From contig NW_004457695.1 of NCBI RefSeq assembly GCF_000203815.1, positions 310,001 through 374,000 on the forward strand: DNA of 64,000 nucleotides. Direction: 5' to 3'. This stretch comes from Cavenderia fasciculata (Eukaryota; Evosea; Eumycetozoa; Acytosteliales; Cavenderiaceae). Shown here piece by piece: positions 37,003 through 49,930 of the stretch. The notes below the pieces were generated by a model. The model saw only the letters and a program-made list of their open reading frames with translations. It did no database searches and was not told the origin of the DNA. How positions within the stretch are numbered: position 1 is the stretch's first letter; each line of letters starts with the position of its first letter. Both the position numbers and the translations under genes were made by a program.

Positions 37003-37916
37003 GACTACTGTTTTTGATTGATTGATACTGTATTTTATAGTTAATGTTGTTTGTTGTTTGTTGTTTGTTGTTTGTTGTTTGTTGTTGTTATAGTACTACT
37101 ACTATAGTACTTTGATACAAAGATGTGGATGCAATCTAATGAGTTGATGATAATATGGATTGACAAAACTGACTTTTGTTCTTTCCTTTCTCTCTTCTCT
37201 TCTCTGACAACAATAAGCAATATTAAACTACTCTTCTCCTTCTCTACTACAAATACTAATACTATTAATAATCTCTTGAGTAAAAAATACAAACAGACAG
37301 ATTCATCGCATGAGCGCACTACTATTCGTTTTTCAACTTCAGTGTGAGATTTTTGGGTTTTTTTATTTATTTTTTTTTCCTCCTTTCTTCTCTTCTTTTG
37401 TATCTATGATAATAAAAATATATTTTCTCATTTCTCTTTTTTTGTACAGATAATGTAACAAATAATAATAATAAAATAATAATCGTATTTTCTTTTTTTT
37501 ATTTATTTTTTTTTTTTTTTTAAAAGGTTCCGATCGATTAAAATCGGAATGAACGCACTTTAGCTTGCTGACAGTCTCATTAGAAATAATATTAATTAAT
37601 TAGAAATACTCAATTTAAATGTGGTTTAAGTATCATAAAAGTATTATAATAACTTGGAGCAAACATTCAAACCCAACAATCTATCTGATCTCCTTTCCTT
37701 TTCTCTCCCAATTAGATATCTTAAATCATTTCAAAATTCTGGGAATTTTTTATTATTTTAAGATATACTTATATTAGACTTTATAAATATATTAGATCTA
37801 CTTTTTTTACACACGGATTTTACATCTTTGTGTAGATCACCAAATTAGATCTAATTCATCATTCTCTTTTGGATTCCTTAAATTTTTTTGATGTAATTTT
37901 GAGTTTCCAGTTCAGT
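37003..37916. other. Divergent intergenic region
   Basis: 0.9 kb between the ABCF3 start and a leucine-rich pseudogene. It has a heptamer repeat next to the ABCF3 start and long T tracts (about 37497-37522). No gene is seen. Confidence 0.6.
37045..37088. repeat. TGTTTGT-type heptamer repeat, about 6 copies
   Basis: Tandem TTGTTTG units just upstream of the ABCF3 start codon. On the ABCF3 sense strand they read as CAACAAA repeats in the likely 5' UTR. Confidence 0.85.
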
Positions 37917-38564
37917 ATGTCAGCCAACAACATCAAAAAAAAAAAGGGAAAGGCCTTTTCATTTAAAATTAAAGAGTAAGAAAGAGATAATATACAACAT
38001 ATAAGCAACTATTAATAATAATAATCAAAATGATATCTGTATCATTAGGTTTTTGACAGCCCAATCAATTTCGAAACAATTCTCAGCACCCAATATTAAA
38101 GAGGGTCCTATAATTTTTGGTTGTGATAAAGTCAGTCTTCTATCAATTATTGATGAAGAGTTTAAAAAGAGAGATATCCAAACGCTAAGTTGGACATTTC
38201 AAGAGGGTAGTCAATGCACATGTCTAGTTTGCTGACACCGAAAATGTGGTTGGCAGTTTGTCATTGTAAAACTATTACCAGTTTATCATTGATTGAATTT
38301 ACCATAAATAGATGTGAAATGGAACCATCTCTAGTTCATTTAATTTCTACCAATTCCACCATTACCTCTCTTTCAATTAAAGGCAACAGTTTGGAATGGA
38401 CCAATGACTTGGAACAAGCATTCTAATCCAACAAAACCATGTTGGATGCAGACGGTAATCAATTTAGTCAAAGTCTCCTTTCCTTTTTAACAGCATTGAT
38501 GGACACCAACATTCAATATCTTGATATTCAAGCCAATATTGTTCCTTATTTTCTCTCAATCTAA
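37917..38564 (+). pseudogene. Decayed paralogue of the F-box/leucine-rich gene at 38787
   Basis: A possible first exon (37917-37975; GTAAGA...TTAG intron) leads into a frame from 38049 ending at 38235. The frame at 38214-38564 then matches the C-terminal leucine-rich part of the neighbouring gene (TPKMWLAVCHCKTIT, ISTNSTITSLSIKGNSLEW, DTNIQYL). Within it a TAA at 38424-38426 replaces a Lys codon, and about nine bases are missing after it. Most of the N-terminal and central region of the family is absent. Confidence 0.7.
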
Positions 38565-38786
38565 ATCTGTAAAAATGATTAAATATTAATATTAATATAT
38601 ATTGTACCAACTTTGATATATATGAAGATGATGAAAAAGTTTGTAAAACAATGAATAAATTATCTACTTTCTCTTTTTTTTTTGTTTTTTCAAAGACCTT
38701 CTCAAGGCAGGTTTGGGTTACTTGGTTCTTCGATCATCAATAACAAATATTAAAGATACAACGAATAAATAATAATAATAATAATA

Positions 38787-40349
38787 ATGGCATCTAGTAT
38801 AAATCAATATATTCAAGGGTGTATCATTAGATTGCTGATAGAATCTAAGCAAGTCATTACTTGTTTGACTGGTAGTAGCAAACCTAGAGATATTAGTAGG
38901 ATTAGTAGTCAATCAATGATTGATGGAGTTATCAAGAGGGAGATGATCACTTTGACTGTACAAGATATACTCGATATTGCATTAGTTTCAAAGTGGTGGT
39001 TCACAGTAGTTAGACAGAGGTCAAAGATTGTATTTAATGGTCACTTGAACATGATCAAGATACTTGAATCAATACAATCAAGTAACATATACTCTCTCTG
39101 CTCTTCACAATATATTCAAACTTTGAAATGGTCATTTAAAGATAATCATCATAAACAATCATCATCATCATTTATAGATGGGAATGAGTTGATTAGACAA
39201 TTACCCAATTTGAAAACAATCAATTTTAAATGTCAAAGTTATATCAATTTACCTGCAATGCAAGCATTAAAGACTATACAAAAAGAGTATCCACATATGA
39301 ATATTCATATAGACACCAAATTTGTACTAAAAGATATAAGAGGGTTTCCAATAGACAGTTTAGAGATATCAAAATGGTCAAAATATTTTAATGGAGGGTT
39401 TACACCCAACTCTGTGTCACTGTCAACCAATGTATTTAAAAGTATCAGGTCTGATGGTGGATATGAAGAATCGTTTATTGAAATGGTTAAAGATCTTCAA
39501 CCACATACTCTTAGACTGAGTATTGATACTTGGAAAGGTCAAATACACCTCAATCAAGACACCCTACTTCAACACATCTCACCAACCATCAGACATCTGG
39601 AAATTAGACAAGATTATATAGAATTTTTTTATTTAAAAAGGATTGTACGATCGGATCTATACAGATGCTTGGAATCACTCAAAGTAATTATCGATCCAAG
39701 TAAATTACAAGTACAAATAAATCTAGGTGGAGGTTTGGGTAATGGACCATTCAACAAAGTTTTAATGGATGATTGGATAGAATCATGTAATAATATCAGA
39801 AATAATACAACTCTTAAAAGATTACATCTAACCTTGGGATGTGACCCAAGTCAACTAGAAAATGTAGAGATATTCCAAATGGCATTTGATTCAATTTGGA
39901 GTGGTAGAAACAAGACACAACCGGTATCATCAGTAAACATTGACTATCTATGTTTGGAAAACATGTCAGTTATGATGACACCAAAACTATGGGATACATT
40001 TAGTCATTGTAAAAGTATAACTAAATTATTATTGGAAGATTCACTATTTGATGAAATGGTTCCATATCTATCCAATTTGATATCAACCAACTCCACTATC
40101 ACAGTTCTCTCAATCAATGGTAACTATTTGAAATGGAGTATTGAATTGGAACAAGCATTCAAATCAAACCAAACTATTACCATGTTGGATGTTGGATACA
40201 ATCAATTTCATAAAGATGCCTATTCTTTTTTATCGTCGTTGATAGATACCAACATCCAATATCTGTTCCTCAGTGACGGATTTAATTTTGAAGATGATAT
40301 TGCTCCTTTTTTGACTGAATCAAAATCTACAAAAGAAATTTATTGGTAA
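38787..40349 (+). CDS. F-box-like, leucine-rich repeat protein of an apparent dictyostelid family
   Basis: Single-exon gene of 520 residues starting after an AAT repeat. The N-terminal ~90 residues include a segment similar to an F-box (LTVQDILDIALVSKWWFTVV followed by SKIVFNG). The C-terminal third has degenerate leucine-rich units (LWDTFSHCKSITKLLLED, NSTITVLSINGNYLKW, NQTITMLDVGYNQF). By analogy it could be an SCF-type adaptor whose repeats bind a substrate, but that is inference. Two decayed relatives flank it on the same strand. Intact start and stop; no signal peptide or membrane segment seen. Confidence 0.8.
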   Translation: MASSINQYIQGCIIRLLIESKQVITCLTGSSKPRDISRISSQSMIDGVIKREMITLTVQDILDIALVSKWWFTVVRQRSKIVFNGHLNMIKILESIQSSNIYSLCSSQYIQTLKWSFKDNHHKQSSSSFIDGNELIRQLPNLKTINFKCQSYINLPAMQALKTIQKEYPHMNIHIDTKFVLKDIRGFPIDSLEISKWSKYFNGGFTPNSVSLSTNVFKSIRSDGGYEESFIEMVKDLQPHTLRLSIDTWKGQIHLNQDTLLQHISPTIRHLEIRQDYIEFFYLKRIVRSDLYRCLESLKVIIDPSKLQVQINLGGGLGNGPFNKVLMDDWIESCNNIRNNTTLKRLHLTLGCDPSQLENVEIFQMAFDSIWSGRNKTQPVSSVNIDYLCLENMSVMMTPKLWDTFSHCKSITKLLLEDSLFDEMVPYLSNLISTNSTITVLSINGNYLKWSIELEQAFKSNQTITMLDVGYNQFHKDAYSFLSSLIDTNIQYLFLSDGFNFEDDIAPFLTESKSTKEIYW

Positions 40350-40566
40350 TATATATATCTTAAACAATCAATTGAGTGTGATATATATATATTTATTAAT
40401 AATAAAACCAAATTTGTTTTTGAAAAGCAAATTTGTGAAGCTCAGTAAGCCAACTTTTGTTCAGTTTCCCTCACTTGATAATCCTTTCGTAATTTTTTTT
40501 TTGTTTCAAAAAGAGATAATTTATATATACAACAATTAAATAGAAATATAATAATAATTAATAATA

Positions 40567-41154
40567 ATGACATCTCGTTACTTGACACCATATGTACAAG
40601 GTGATATCATAAGAATGCTAGTTGAAGCTAAGGATGGTTGTATTTTGGGAAATAGAGTCGCAAAATTCGATCCATCTTCATGATCATCCGTGAAAAATGG
40701 GCTTATAATCACATTGATCGATTCCAAACAATATGGAACGGTCAACAGATTAATCAAGTCACCAAATCAACATAGTCATTTTGAATTTCCAGATGTTTGA
40801 TTACTGGTTGTTGTGTAAGATGTTGGAGTATTCCATCGTGTTTCAAGTCCTTACAACTCTCTCTCTCTTTGGTAACCATTTGCTATATGGACCAATGACT
40901 TGGACCGAGCATTTAAACACAACCAAACTATCACCATCTTGGATATTGGTAACAATCTATTTCATCAATGTGCCTATTCTTTTTTCTCTACTATGATGTA
41001 CACCAACATCCAAAACTTGTTCCTAGGTGGTAGTGGTGATGGTTTTAATTTTCAAGATGATATTGTTCCTTTTTTAACTACGTCCATTGTGTTGGCACTG
41101 TCATTCTTTTTAAAATCTTCTTTGTTCAATATCAAATACCCTTTGGAAGTTTAA
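40567..41154 (+). pseudogene. Second decayed paralogue of the F-box/leucine-rich gene
   Basis: Starts with an ATG and a matching N-terminus (SRYLTPYVQGDIIRMLVEAK), stops at 40681-40683, and then jumps to the C-terminal leucine-rich region in other frames (LTTLSLFGNHL; NQTITILDIGNNLFHQ; GFNFQDDIVPFL). The middle of the gene is deleted. Confidence 0.7.
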
Positions 41155-41662
41155 CATATATATATATATATATATATGTTTAAAATATTTAGAACTTCAA
41201 TTTGGTTTGTAAAATATGAATCTTGCCAGGATCAAATGGTTTCCTTTTTAGGATCGAGAAAAAAAAAGGGTGGGTTCAAAAAATTCAGCTGCTCACAAGC
41301 ATCACTCTGAGTGAATTCCTTCTGCTCATTCATGATCTTTTCGATGATCCGTTTCGCACAACAAGAGTTTCATTCGTCTACAGCATAAAAGATATTAAAC
41401 AACAAATACTAAAATAGATATAGATAATAATTAATTGTAGTAAAGATAATAATAATAATAATAATAACAATCAACTATCGTAATCATAATTTAATATCAA
41501 GCCTGGTCACCCAAGAAATAAAAGAAAAAGTAGAAGTTGAAGTTGAAGTTTTGTTTATATATATTTGTTATAGCAGATATATAATAGTAGTAGTAGTAGT
41601 AGATAAGATATATATATATAGTAGATCGAGGAGATTCTTTTGAATCATACAAATAATATAAA
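41155..41662. other. Intergenic region upstream of the CARMIL-like gene
   Basis: About 0.5 kb. A TA dinucleotide run (about 41156-41177), ATA and TAG triplet repeats (about 41450-41467 and 41585-41602) and T-rich stretches are present. A 64-codon frame at 41223-41417 lacks a start context or recognisable domain. Confidence 0.5.
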
Positions 41663-44600
41663 ATGGCATCACCAGATGAAATGGATCCCAGTAAGTACTT
41701 ATAGGGATGGAGTTGACTTGCTAGGCAATATTGAACGTATTATTAGAGTATACTAATAGTTAATACCTACTCTTTTTACATTACATTACAGAATTTGTTG
41801 AAGAGAGTTTGGGAACGATAGGTGGCCTGTTTGGTGAAGAGAATACACATCAAGTATGGGTAGATGCAAACAAATCACCAACACCCTCTGGATCAGGTTT
41901 CAATAAACGTTTGATCGTTGTTGGTAAATACAAATTAATGTCTTTAAAGAAAGGTGCTTTTGGTAAATCTGTATGTTTAAAAGAAAAGAAAAGGGAATGA
42001 AAAGTAAAGATAGTTATTATATATATTCACTATAATTGTTTATTTTTATTCAATATAGATTGAAATAGAATGTCATCTTTATAATATATCAGAGATTATG
42101 TATCTTGATAATGATGAAACCATTGTCATTAAATACATTAATCCAGAGACACCAAATGATCTCGGTTTGGGAATTACTTGCAAGGCATCGTTGGAGAAAC
42201 TTCAAAACTTGGTACTCGCCATTAGAAAGAGTTATCGTCAAATTACTTGTGGATTCCCTCAAGAACATAGTTTTAAATTAACATTCCCAGATAACAAATT
42301 ATTACCATATGATACTCCTTTGGGTATGAAACTATCAAATCAAATCAAATCAAATCAATCAATTAATCAATCATCTATTTACACTCTCTTTTTATTTTTA
42401 TTTTCTCTTTCTAGTAATGTCACCAGCCAATGGATTTATTGATACATATATTGCACATAGTTATTTCTACAAGACTGTTAGTACATTGGATTTTATTAGA
42501 TATGTAGAATCTATTGTTCAAAATGGTAGTACTGAATTGGATTTTACTCAGTGTCCAGGTATTGATCCAACCTCTGAAATTAGTTTTAATCTTTTCACTG
42601 CTATTGTTTCATTACGTCATAATACCTATTTCAGATCAGTTGATTTATCTGGTTTACCACATGCCAACAGTAAGTATATAAATAATAATAATAATAATAA
42701 TTATATATATATATTAATGATAATATTACATTTTAGTTATATCTGCATTAGGAATGTGTTTAGAGACAAATAGAACATTGACTAAATTAAATATATCAAA
42801 TCTACGTATTGAACAATCATTCCAACCAATTGCAACATCATTGGTTAGAAATAGTAGCAATAGAATTCAAATGTTGGATATCTCTAAAAACTCAATCATC
42901 TATCCAGTCATGATTACCCTCACCGAATGTTTTTCAAGAATTCAACATGGTCTAGTTAGTCTTGATTTATCAAAATGTGAATTACAACCAAGGTATGTAC
43001 AACTTACACATAATCAAAAAAAAAAACAAGTCTTTATATTTACAATTTATTTATTTTTAGAACTGTAGTAATATTATTTGAATCATTTGAAAGAAATTTT
43101 GGAATGTCATTGGCAATGAGATATTTGAATTTATCAAATAATAAGATGGGAGATTTAGGATCGAGTGCGTTGGCGTCGTGGATGAGTAAAATCAAGGGGT
43201 ATCACAACTTGGAGAATTTGGTATTATCCAAATGCTCACTCAACTTTTCGATTATGGGTCCACCACTACGTGTCATTGATGTGCCCAGATTGGATCTGTC
43301 GGGCAATCCCATCACAAGAGCATCGTCCAAGTTGTTGGGTAGCGAGGTGTTTGATTCGGTCACCACGTTGACCAATTTGAACCTGTCGCAGTGCTCTCTC
43401 AACAGCGACGCGTTGGAAGACATCTTTGTGGCGTTGAACCGTAATCGCAAGATTGCCCACTTTACCTTGAACTTGTCCAACAATGCTTTGGGTGCCCGCG
43501 AGGCAACCGTGTTGGCCAAGTCTATCTCGGGATGCCGTTATCTCGAGAGCTTGGACATTTCCAACAACAAGTTGACATGTCGATCGTTGATGGAGCTGGT
43601 GCACGCACTCAAAAACATTGACAACTTTAACTTGCACGAGCTCAATATCGGCAACAACTACTTTGCACAGGGTCCGGACGGCGACCAGCTCGCTGCCCTG
43701 CTCGCACAGTTTATTTCAGCGTTCCCGGCCGTACGCACACTCAACGTCGCTGGAGGTCGCTACCCACTCGGCAAGTCGTTGTTCCCGCTGCTCGAACAGT
43801 TGGTCAAGAACCAGTCGTTGCGCGAGATTGACATTTCAGAGAATGGTATGACCGACGCCATGTCGTCGATTATCGGTGAGATGTTGCGTGCCAACTCGAC
43901 CCTGGTCTACCTCAACATTGACGAGAACCAGTTTGGTTTGTCGGGATGGAGCGCCATTGCACAGCCACTGTTGTTTGACACAAACCGCACGTTGCAGTAC
44001 TTGGTCATGCAAAAGACACTGTCCAACGCCTACGCATCCACCCTCATGCAAAACATCACCCATCAGGCATTTGGAGTACTGCCCAAAGAAAAGCGTACGC
44101 AGCTCATCACACTCTTCCTCAAGATGCAAGACAAGCTTGCCGAGAACCGATTTGAAGCATCGCTCGACTCGAATAGCTATGTCTCTGAATACGCCAATCG
44201 TCTACCATACATTGTCACCAACCTCCCCTCGTCGGGCTATGTCCCACTCGTACCCGTACCCGACCATCTCTCGGCCCTCCCACCTCCACCCTCTCCATCG
44301 GCCGAATCTCCCAACTCGGCCACCGCTGTCGCCAGCAAGATCATGAGCTCTAGTGCCAGTCTTGTCACCAACGGCATCAGCAATCTTCTCGGCAGCTCAG
44401 ACTCTCAACACAAAAAGACACATAAAAAGGTTGACAGCAACGGCAGCAACAGTAGTGTCACTAGTCAGCTATCAATGAATGGTAATGGTCCCAAACAGTC
44501 AGTTGTCCAACAACATACTCCTCCTATCCATCAACAACAACAACAACAACAACAACAAACAACTGTAGTACCACCACAAGTACAAACTATTCAACAACCT

Positions 44601-44975
44601 GCTGCATCAGTAGCTTCACCACCAATCCAACAACAACATACTGCCGCTCCATATGCAGTAAACTCTGCATTCCTTGCCAACACTTCCAATCTACCATTAC
44701 GTAATGCACCAACCACTTCGTCTGATTGGAATCCAGATGAAACAAGCGAGTTTGAAGTTTTTGATAGTCAAAGTCAAGGTTCATTTGTAAATTATAGTGA
44801 TTCACCAAGTGATAATTATAGTCAAAGTGATGAAGGATCAGAACACGAATCTTCAAATGATAAAAGATCTTCAAGAAAAAAAAAATCAATCAAAAATAAC
44901 GGCGGTAACATCACTCCAACAAATAATAATAATAATGTAAATTCTAATCTTGCTACTGAAGAATCAGTTCAATAA
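41663..44975 (+). CDS. CARMIL/LRRC16-like leucine-rich repeat protein
   Basis: Six exons: 41663-41690, 41792-41970, 42059-42323, 42415-42669, 42737-42992, 43061-44975, giving 965 residues with consistent phases. The N-terminus (about 1-150) looks like a PH-type domain (KRLIVVGKYKLMSLKKG). A linker follows, then tropomodulin-style leucine-rich repeats (LDISKNSIIYPVMITL, LDLSKCELQPR, LNLSNNKMGD, LDISNNKLTC) to about residue 690. The tail is Ser/Pro-rich, then poly-Gln, then acidic Ser-rich and a basic RSSRKKKS segment. In the CARMIL family such proteins regulate actin capping protein and bind myosin I; I do not see a convincing capping-protein interaction motif in the tail. The central repeats (about 43150-44440) use G/C-ending codons, unlike both ends of the gene. 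Confidence 0.75.
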
Positions 44976-45264
44976 GTAATAATAATAACAAAAAAAAAAA
45001 AAAAAAGTACGAATATCAAAAAAAAACAAAAGTAATATCAAATCAAATCAAATCAAATCAAAATCTATTTATAGTATTAATAATAATAATAATAAAAAAT
45101 GAATTTAAATTAAAAAAAAATTAAGAAGAGATTTATTATTTGTCAATAGCCTAAGGAAAGAGAGATTAAATATTCAGAAACATGGAGTGGGGAGGGAAAA
45201 ATATTGTTATTACCCAATGTGTTATTTTGGAGGGTATGGTGTTATTAATTTAGTTAACTAATGT

Positions 45265-46826
45265 CTATATACAAATTGGTTCGCCTTGTTGTGGAATAAT
45301 AACATTGATATTAAAAGGATTATTGTCAGTCAATTCTTTAAAGATTTGTTGTTTGAGACTGAGACGACTATAGAATTGGTTGGCAAGTGGTTTAATATGT
45401 TCGATGATTAATTTAACGTGTCGGAGTGATGTCGTTCTTGGAATGGTTTGTTGTGATTTCATTAATAATGGTTCCATCAATGCCATTACATCCTTTGGTC
45501 TAAGATGACCATACATTTGTGAATCACTTGTATTACTAGTAAATGAACTTTCTATAAAAATGGCTTTTAATTTATCAATTTTAATATTTCTCCAAACAAC
45601 CTAAAAATTAAATAAATAATTAATAAAAGAAACAATTCTTTCTTTCTTTTTTTCTCGACTTACATTAATTTTTTCTTTCCAATCACAATTATAATTTCCA
45701 CTTGGTACACCTGTATCTGAGAAAAATACAATTTGTTCATTGGTTGTCATATCTTGGAAAAGGAATGCTGAAGACATGATATCATTATGGCATAGTTCAA
45801 ATGGAGTGATTTGAATATTATTTGGGAATTGTCCTTTCATTGATGATTTTTGTGTTTCATTTACAGTTACCAAATCAATTAAATTATATTTTACTGTATT
45901 ATCAAGTGTAAAATATTCATATCTACCAAACTAAAAATAATTTAATTTAATATTAATCTTTTTATAAGTATTATTTTTGTTTTGTTTTTAATTTTACATA
46001 CACTTGGTAAATTTGGGAAAATGACATTATTAAATAAATGGGTTTGGATTGCATTGATTGTATATGGTAATCCGATGATTGACTTTTTCTGGAGAATGGT
46101 TGGTGATGGATTAGATTGTTGTTGTTGAGCTGGTGATAAGAGTGATCTGAGAATTTGTAGTAATCCATTGTTGATGGGTGGTTTAAAGTCAAATGCAATG
46201 GATGATAGATAGTCTTCGGGACTTGACTCGATTAATCCTTGGACATGATCCAAATGACTATGACCTATAAAATAGCCCAATATATGGTTTCGAATAAACC
46301 AAGCTACCTTTTGGTCAACTGTTGTGGCCCACGATGGATATGTGATATCAAAGAACCTAGAACACTTTGAACTCGATGAAATAAATTGACTGACACCAGC
46401 CCATATAGTACCTGCATCGAGTGCAATGAAAACATTTGATCCTTTTTTGGTAAGTAAAAATGATGATAAATTGGATTCATCCAATCCTCCAGCTGTACCA
46501 AGTGGTATAGTTATAAATGATGCTCTACTACAATCTAAAATAAAAAATTAAAAATTAATAAAAAAGATTCTTTTGGCATCTTTTCTCTATAATTACCATA
46601 ATCATAATTTTGATATAATTTTGGTGGTGCCATATCTATATCTTCAATTTCGCATTCATCATCATCTAGAAAATCAGACAATACATGATGATTGATCAAT
46701 AAAAAAAATAAAATGACCAAAACAATATTTTGATTTCTTTTTCTTTTTTAAAAAGGGTCATGTAAATATTAGTTTTGGAAATATAAAGTATAATTCTTTT
46801 TTTGAAACTTACAATATTGAATTCAT
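45265..46826 (-). CDS. Secreted class II 3',5'-cyclic-nucleotide phosphodiesterase (PdsA family)
   Basis: Five exons on the minus strand: 46826-46813 (14 nt), 46742-46597, 46534-46002, 45930-45664, 45600-45265, giving 431 residues. The tiny first exon is inferred because the second exon has no start codon, while ATGAATTCAATATT plus GTAAGT lies upstream and joins in phase. The result is a signal peptide: basic start, then a Leu/Ile/Val/Phe-rich core (about 9-25). The conserved class II features follow: IPLGTAGGLDESNLSSFLL, and the metal-binding GHSHLDHVQGL near residue 145, then SDTG and LKAIFIESSF further on. This family hydrolyses extracellular cAMP; in D. discoideum PdsA shapes chemotactic signalling. 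It could equally be the related secreted enzyme Pde7, so no symbol is given. A very long noncoding region lies upstream. Confidence 0.9.
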
Positions 46827-48872
46827 TGTCATTCTTTTTTTTATATTCTATATATTATTTTTGGTAGGTTTAAAATTGGGTCTATAGGGTATTTATAGAA
46901 AATGGTTTTTAAAAATGTCAATTAATATTTTTGACGAGTGGTTTTAAAAAGATGATGATGAGATTTAGATTGCATGGGGATAAAAAAATAATATCTCTAT
47001 TTGATTTTGAACGTGAACAATAAAAATGAATCCATTTTGTTTGGAAAACAACCTATTTTATGTATTGGATTGGATGATACAACATCACTCCACGGCATGC
47101 CAAGAAATTAATATGTGTGATTCAATAATAATAATGATTCGATTTTAAATAGACAAAATAAAAAAGAAGAGAACTAATTCCATGTGAACGTATGAATGAA
47201 TATCATATCATATTCGTTCATGAGTAATGAATGAATGAGTGTATCACAGTAGAGAAGAGTATAAAGTATTTCTTACCTTGATTATTAATTAATAAATAGA
47301 GTGTAACCTTATCATTGGTTTTGGATAAATTTTGTTTTTTGGTCAAATTGTGTAAATTATATAAAACTTGGATTGGAAATTAAAATTAATAATCCAAAAT
47401 GTGAATGGGAATTTTGATTGGACAAAAGTGAAAGAAAGAGTAGATGTGTAGGAGAATGGTGGGTATTGATTTAATCTTTAATCTTTAATTATATAAAATT
47501 AATTATCTTTTTTTTAAAAAAGAGGGAAATAATAATAATATTTTTTTTTGGATTAAATGAAAAAAGAATATGGGAACAACATCGACAAATGAATGAATAC
47601 AAGATAAAAGTAAATTAATTGGCTATTTAAATTTAATTTGTGAACATTGTGAATGATCAAGTCGACATCATCAACCACCACCAACAACACCACCACTACA
47701 ATGCTGTCTCAATATTTTTAATTATTCGTATTGGTAGTTGGGTATGCAGACTGACTGACTAACATATGTATATGTCATTCTTTCATTCTTTCGTTTTGAC
47801 CAATATCTATTTTGGTCACATTGATGATGTCGAAACATAATTCGAAACACAGAGTTGAGCGAATTAAAGTTGACCAAGAGTGAACTGTGATACCAACTAT
47901 AAAAGAGGAAAAGGTGTCACATTGTATTTAATACATATCATTCCCCATCAATATAGTGGGGGCTGTAATATGGATGTATGGGAGGGGAAGTGATCATGTA
48001 TTTGGACTGACCAAGTATCGCCAGTAATTAAAAAAAAAGTGTATAAACTAAAAATAACCCTCCCATCCATCTTTCCATCTATCTGTCAAAAGAAAAGAAA
48101 AATGGTGTACTAGAAGTAGTAGTGATGGTGTGGGATCTTGAAATAGTAGGTAGGGGGTAATCTATATCTAATGTAATGGGACACTACTAGTTGAACAAAG
48201 GGAGTGGTTACACTATTACAGTCGTTTCTGCTTTTTTTCTTTTACAACTCATCTGCTCTCACATCCTCCATCCATCCATATGGATCTAAGATTTGAAATG
48301 TTTTTGATGGTGTCAACCAAGTTCATTTTTGAAGGTTGATTATCTGGCAAGATTTACAAGCCAGTCAAAAAAAATTAAATTAAAAAATGAAAGCCCAACA
48401 ATAATATTGAGCAAGCAAGTAAATATGATTTGGATGGATTGATGGAAGGATGATCCATTTCAACAAAATTAATGGAATTTGATCCTGAAAGAGTGCACAT
48501 GCCTAAAAAAAGTTCTATTTCTTTGTTTTCCTATTTTCTATCATTCGCACCTTTCTCTTCTCTTTTCTCTCACTCTCTTCTTTCTTTCTTTCTCTTTTAT
48601 TATGTATGTTATTGGTTTGGTTATTTTGGTAATGGTTGAGTCGTATATTACTAAACAAAAGGTGTAATGGTTGACTTTATACAACATTACATAAAATAAC
48701 GTCGTGCACGTTTGTTGTCATAAAACAAACACACCGCAAGGATGAGGTGGATTGGAAGTTGTATTTGTTGAAAGTCGTGTAGGGATAAGTAAGTGGATGG
48801 TTAAGGTGACGGTGATGATGATGATGTAATGTGTGGATTCGATTTGACTGACAATTGTGAAATCATGATCGT

Positions 48873-48891
48873 GGGTGGGTGGGTGGATGGG
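48873..48891 (+). repeat. G-quadruplex-type motif
   Basis: Four GGG runs (48873-48875, 48877-48879, 48881-48883, 48889-48891) with loops of 1, 1 and 5 bases fit the standard quadruplex pattern. It lies about 2 kb upstream of the phosphodiesterase start. Confidence 0.7.
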
Positions 48892-49930
48892 TGTGTGGGT
48901 TAGCCAGCCAGTCAGTCAGTCAATTGAGATGGGGGGTAGTGAGTGGTGTTCAAATAAAAAGTAAACAGGAAAAAGAGTGAGTGGCAGGTCATGTCAAAAG
49001 ATAAGAACGGGGGTAGTAGTGATTGGAAACAGTCTCGTCAGGAAATTAATGTGTCCTGACCCGTCCCCAAAAAAAATAATATCATTACTTTTTAAGGGAA
49101 TTGGTAATGTTAACTCGTCCACTTTTAGATATTAGATTGAGATTTGAAATGATATATATAGAGTATTGTATTGTTCTACTCGTGAATGATTATTTGGAGG
49201 ACACACAATATGTATATACTTTTATACACAATATGAGTGATGATTGAATAGGACAGCTCCTATTTGTTTCTTTTTCTTTTTTGAGAATGTATTTCTTTTC
49301 TTACCTTTGACTTTGAGGTTTCCAGGTTCCAAAAAAAATACGAATACCTCAGGACAGATAATTATTATTATTCGAAAGAAGAAGAGATGGTTGTTTTTTG
49401 ATTGGAGTTTAAATCTATTATCAATTAATTAATTGGTTTGGAGTTGGTTAACTTTGATTCCTCGTTTGATGGATAAAAATAAACAGCGATACTATTGGAT
49501 GTTGTTGGAATGGTTGTTTATAAAATTTTATGATAATGTACCATTTACTGTTTTTTATCAACAAAGTACTTTGAGTTGTTGTTTTTCTTGTTGTGGATAA
49601 TTATTAATATAAACCTCACCTACTACTACCAATATTAATAATAATATTTGTTGTTTGTTTGTTTGATTATGAGGGATGATTGTTTTGTTTGTTTGTTTTT
49701 TTTTTATTGATGTTCACTGCTAGGAGTGGAGGAATGGTAGCCAACCCCCTAATTAATTAATCTAACTACCTTCCTTCCTTCTTTCCTTCACCTGCCCATT
49801 GATGATGGTGATTTTACCTTGGTATGGTGTGAAGGCATTCAAAAAGAGGGATGATGATGATGATGGAAACACCAAGAAAGGTGAAAGTGGTGGGGGATCA
49901 AGCACCATCGTTTTCAGCGGGAGGAGTATA

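Noticed and set aside
41223-41417. 64-codon + strand frame before the CARMIL-like gene
   Set aside because: No recognised domain, poor start context, and no paralogue in the window.
43202-44129. Minus-strand open frames within the CARMIL-like gene
   Set aside because: Shadows in the G/C-rich part of exon 6; the + strand frame carries the leucine-rich repeats.
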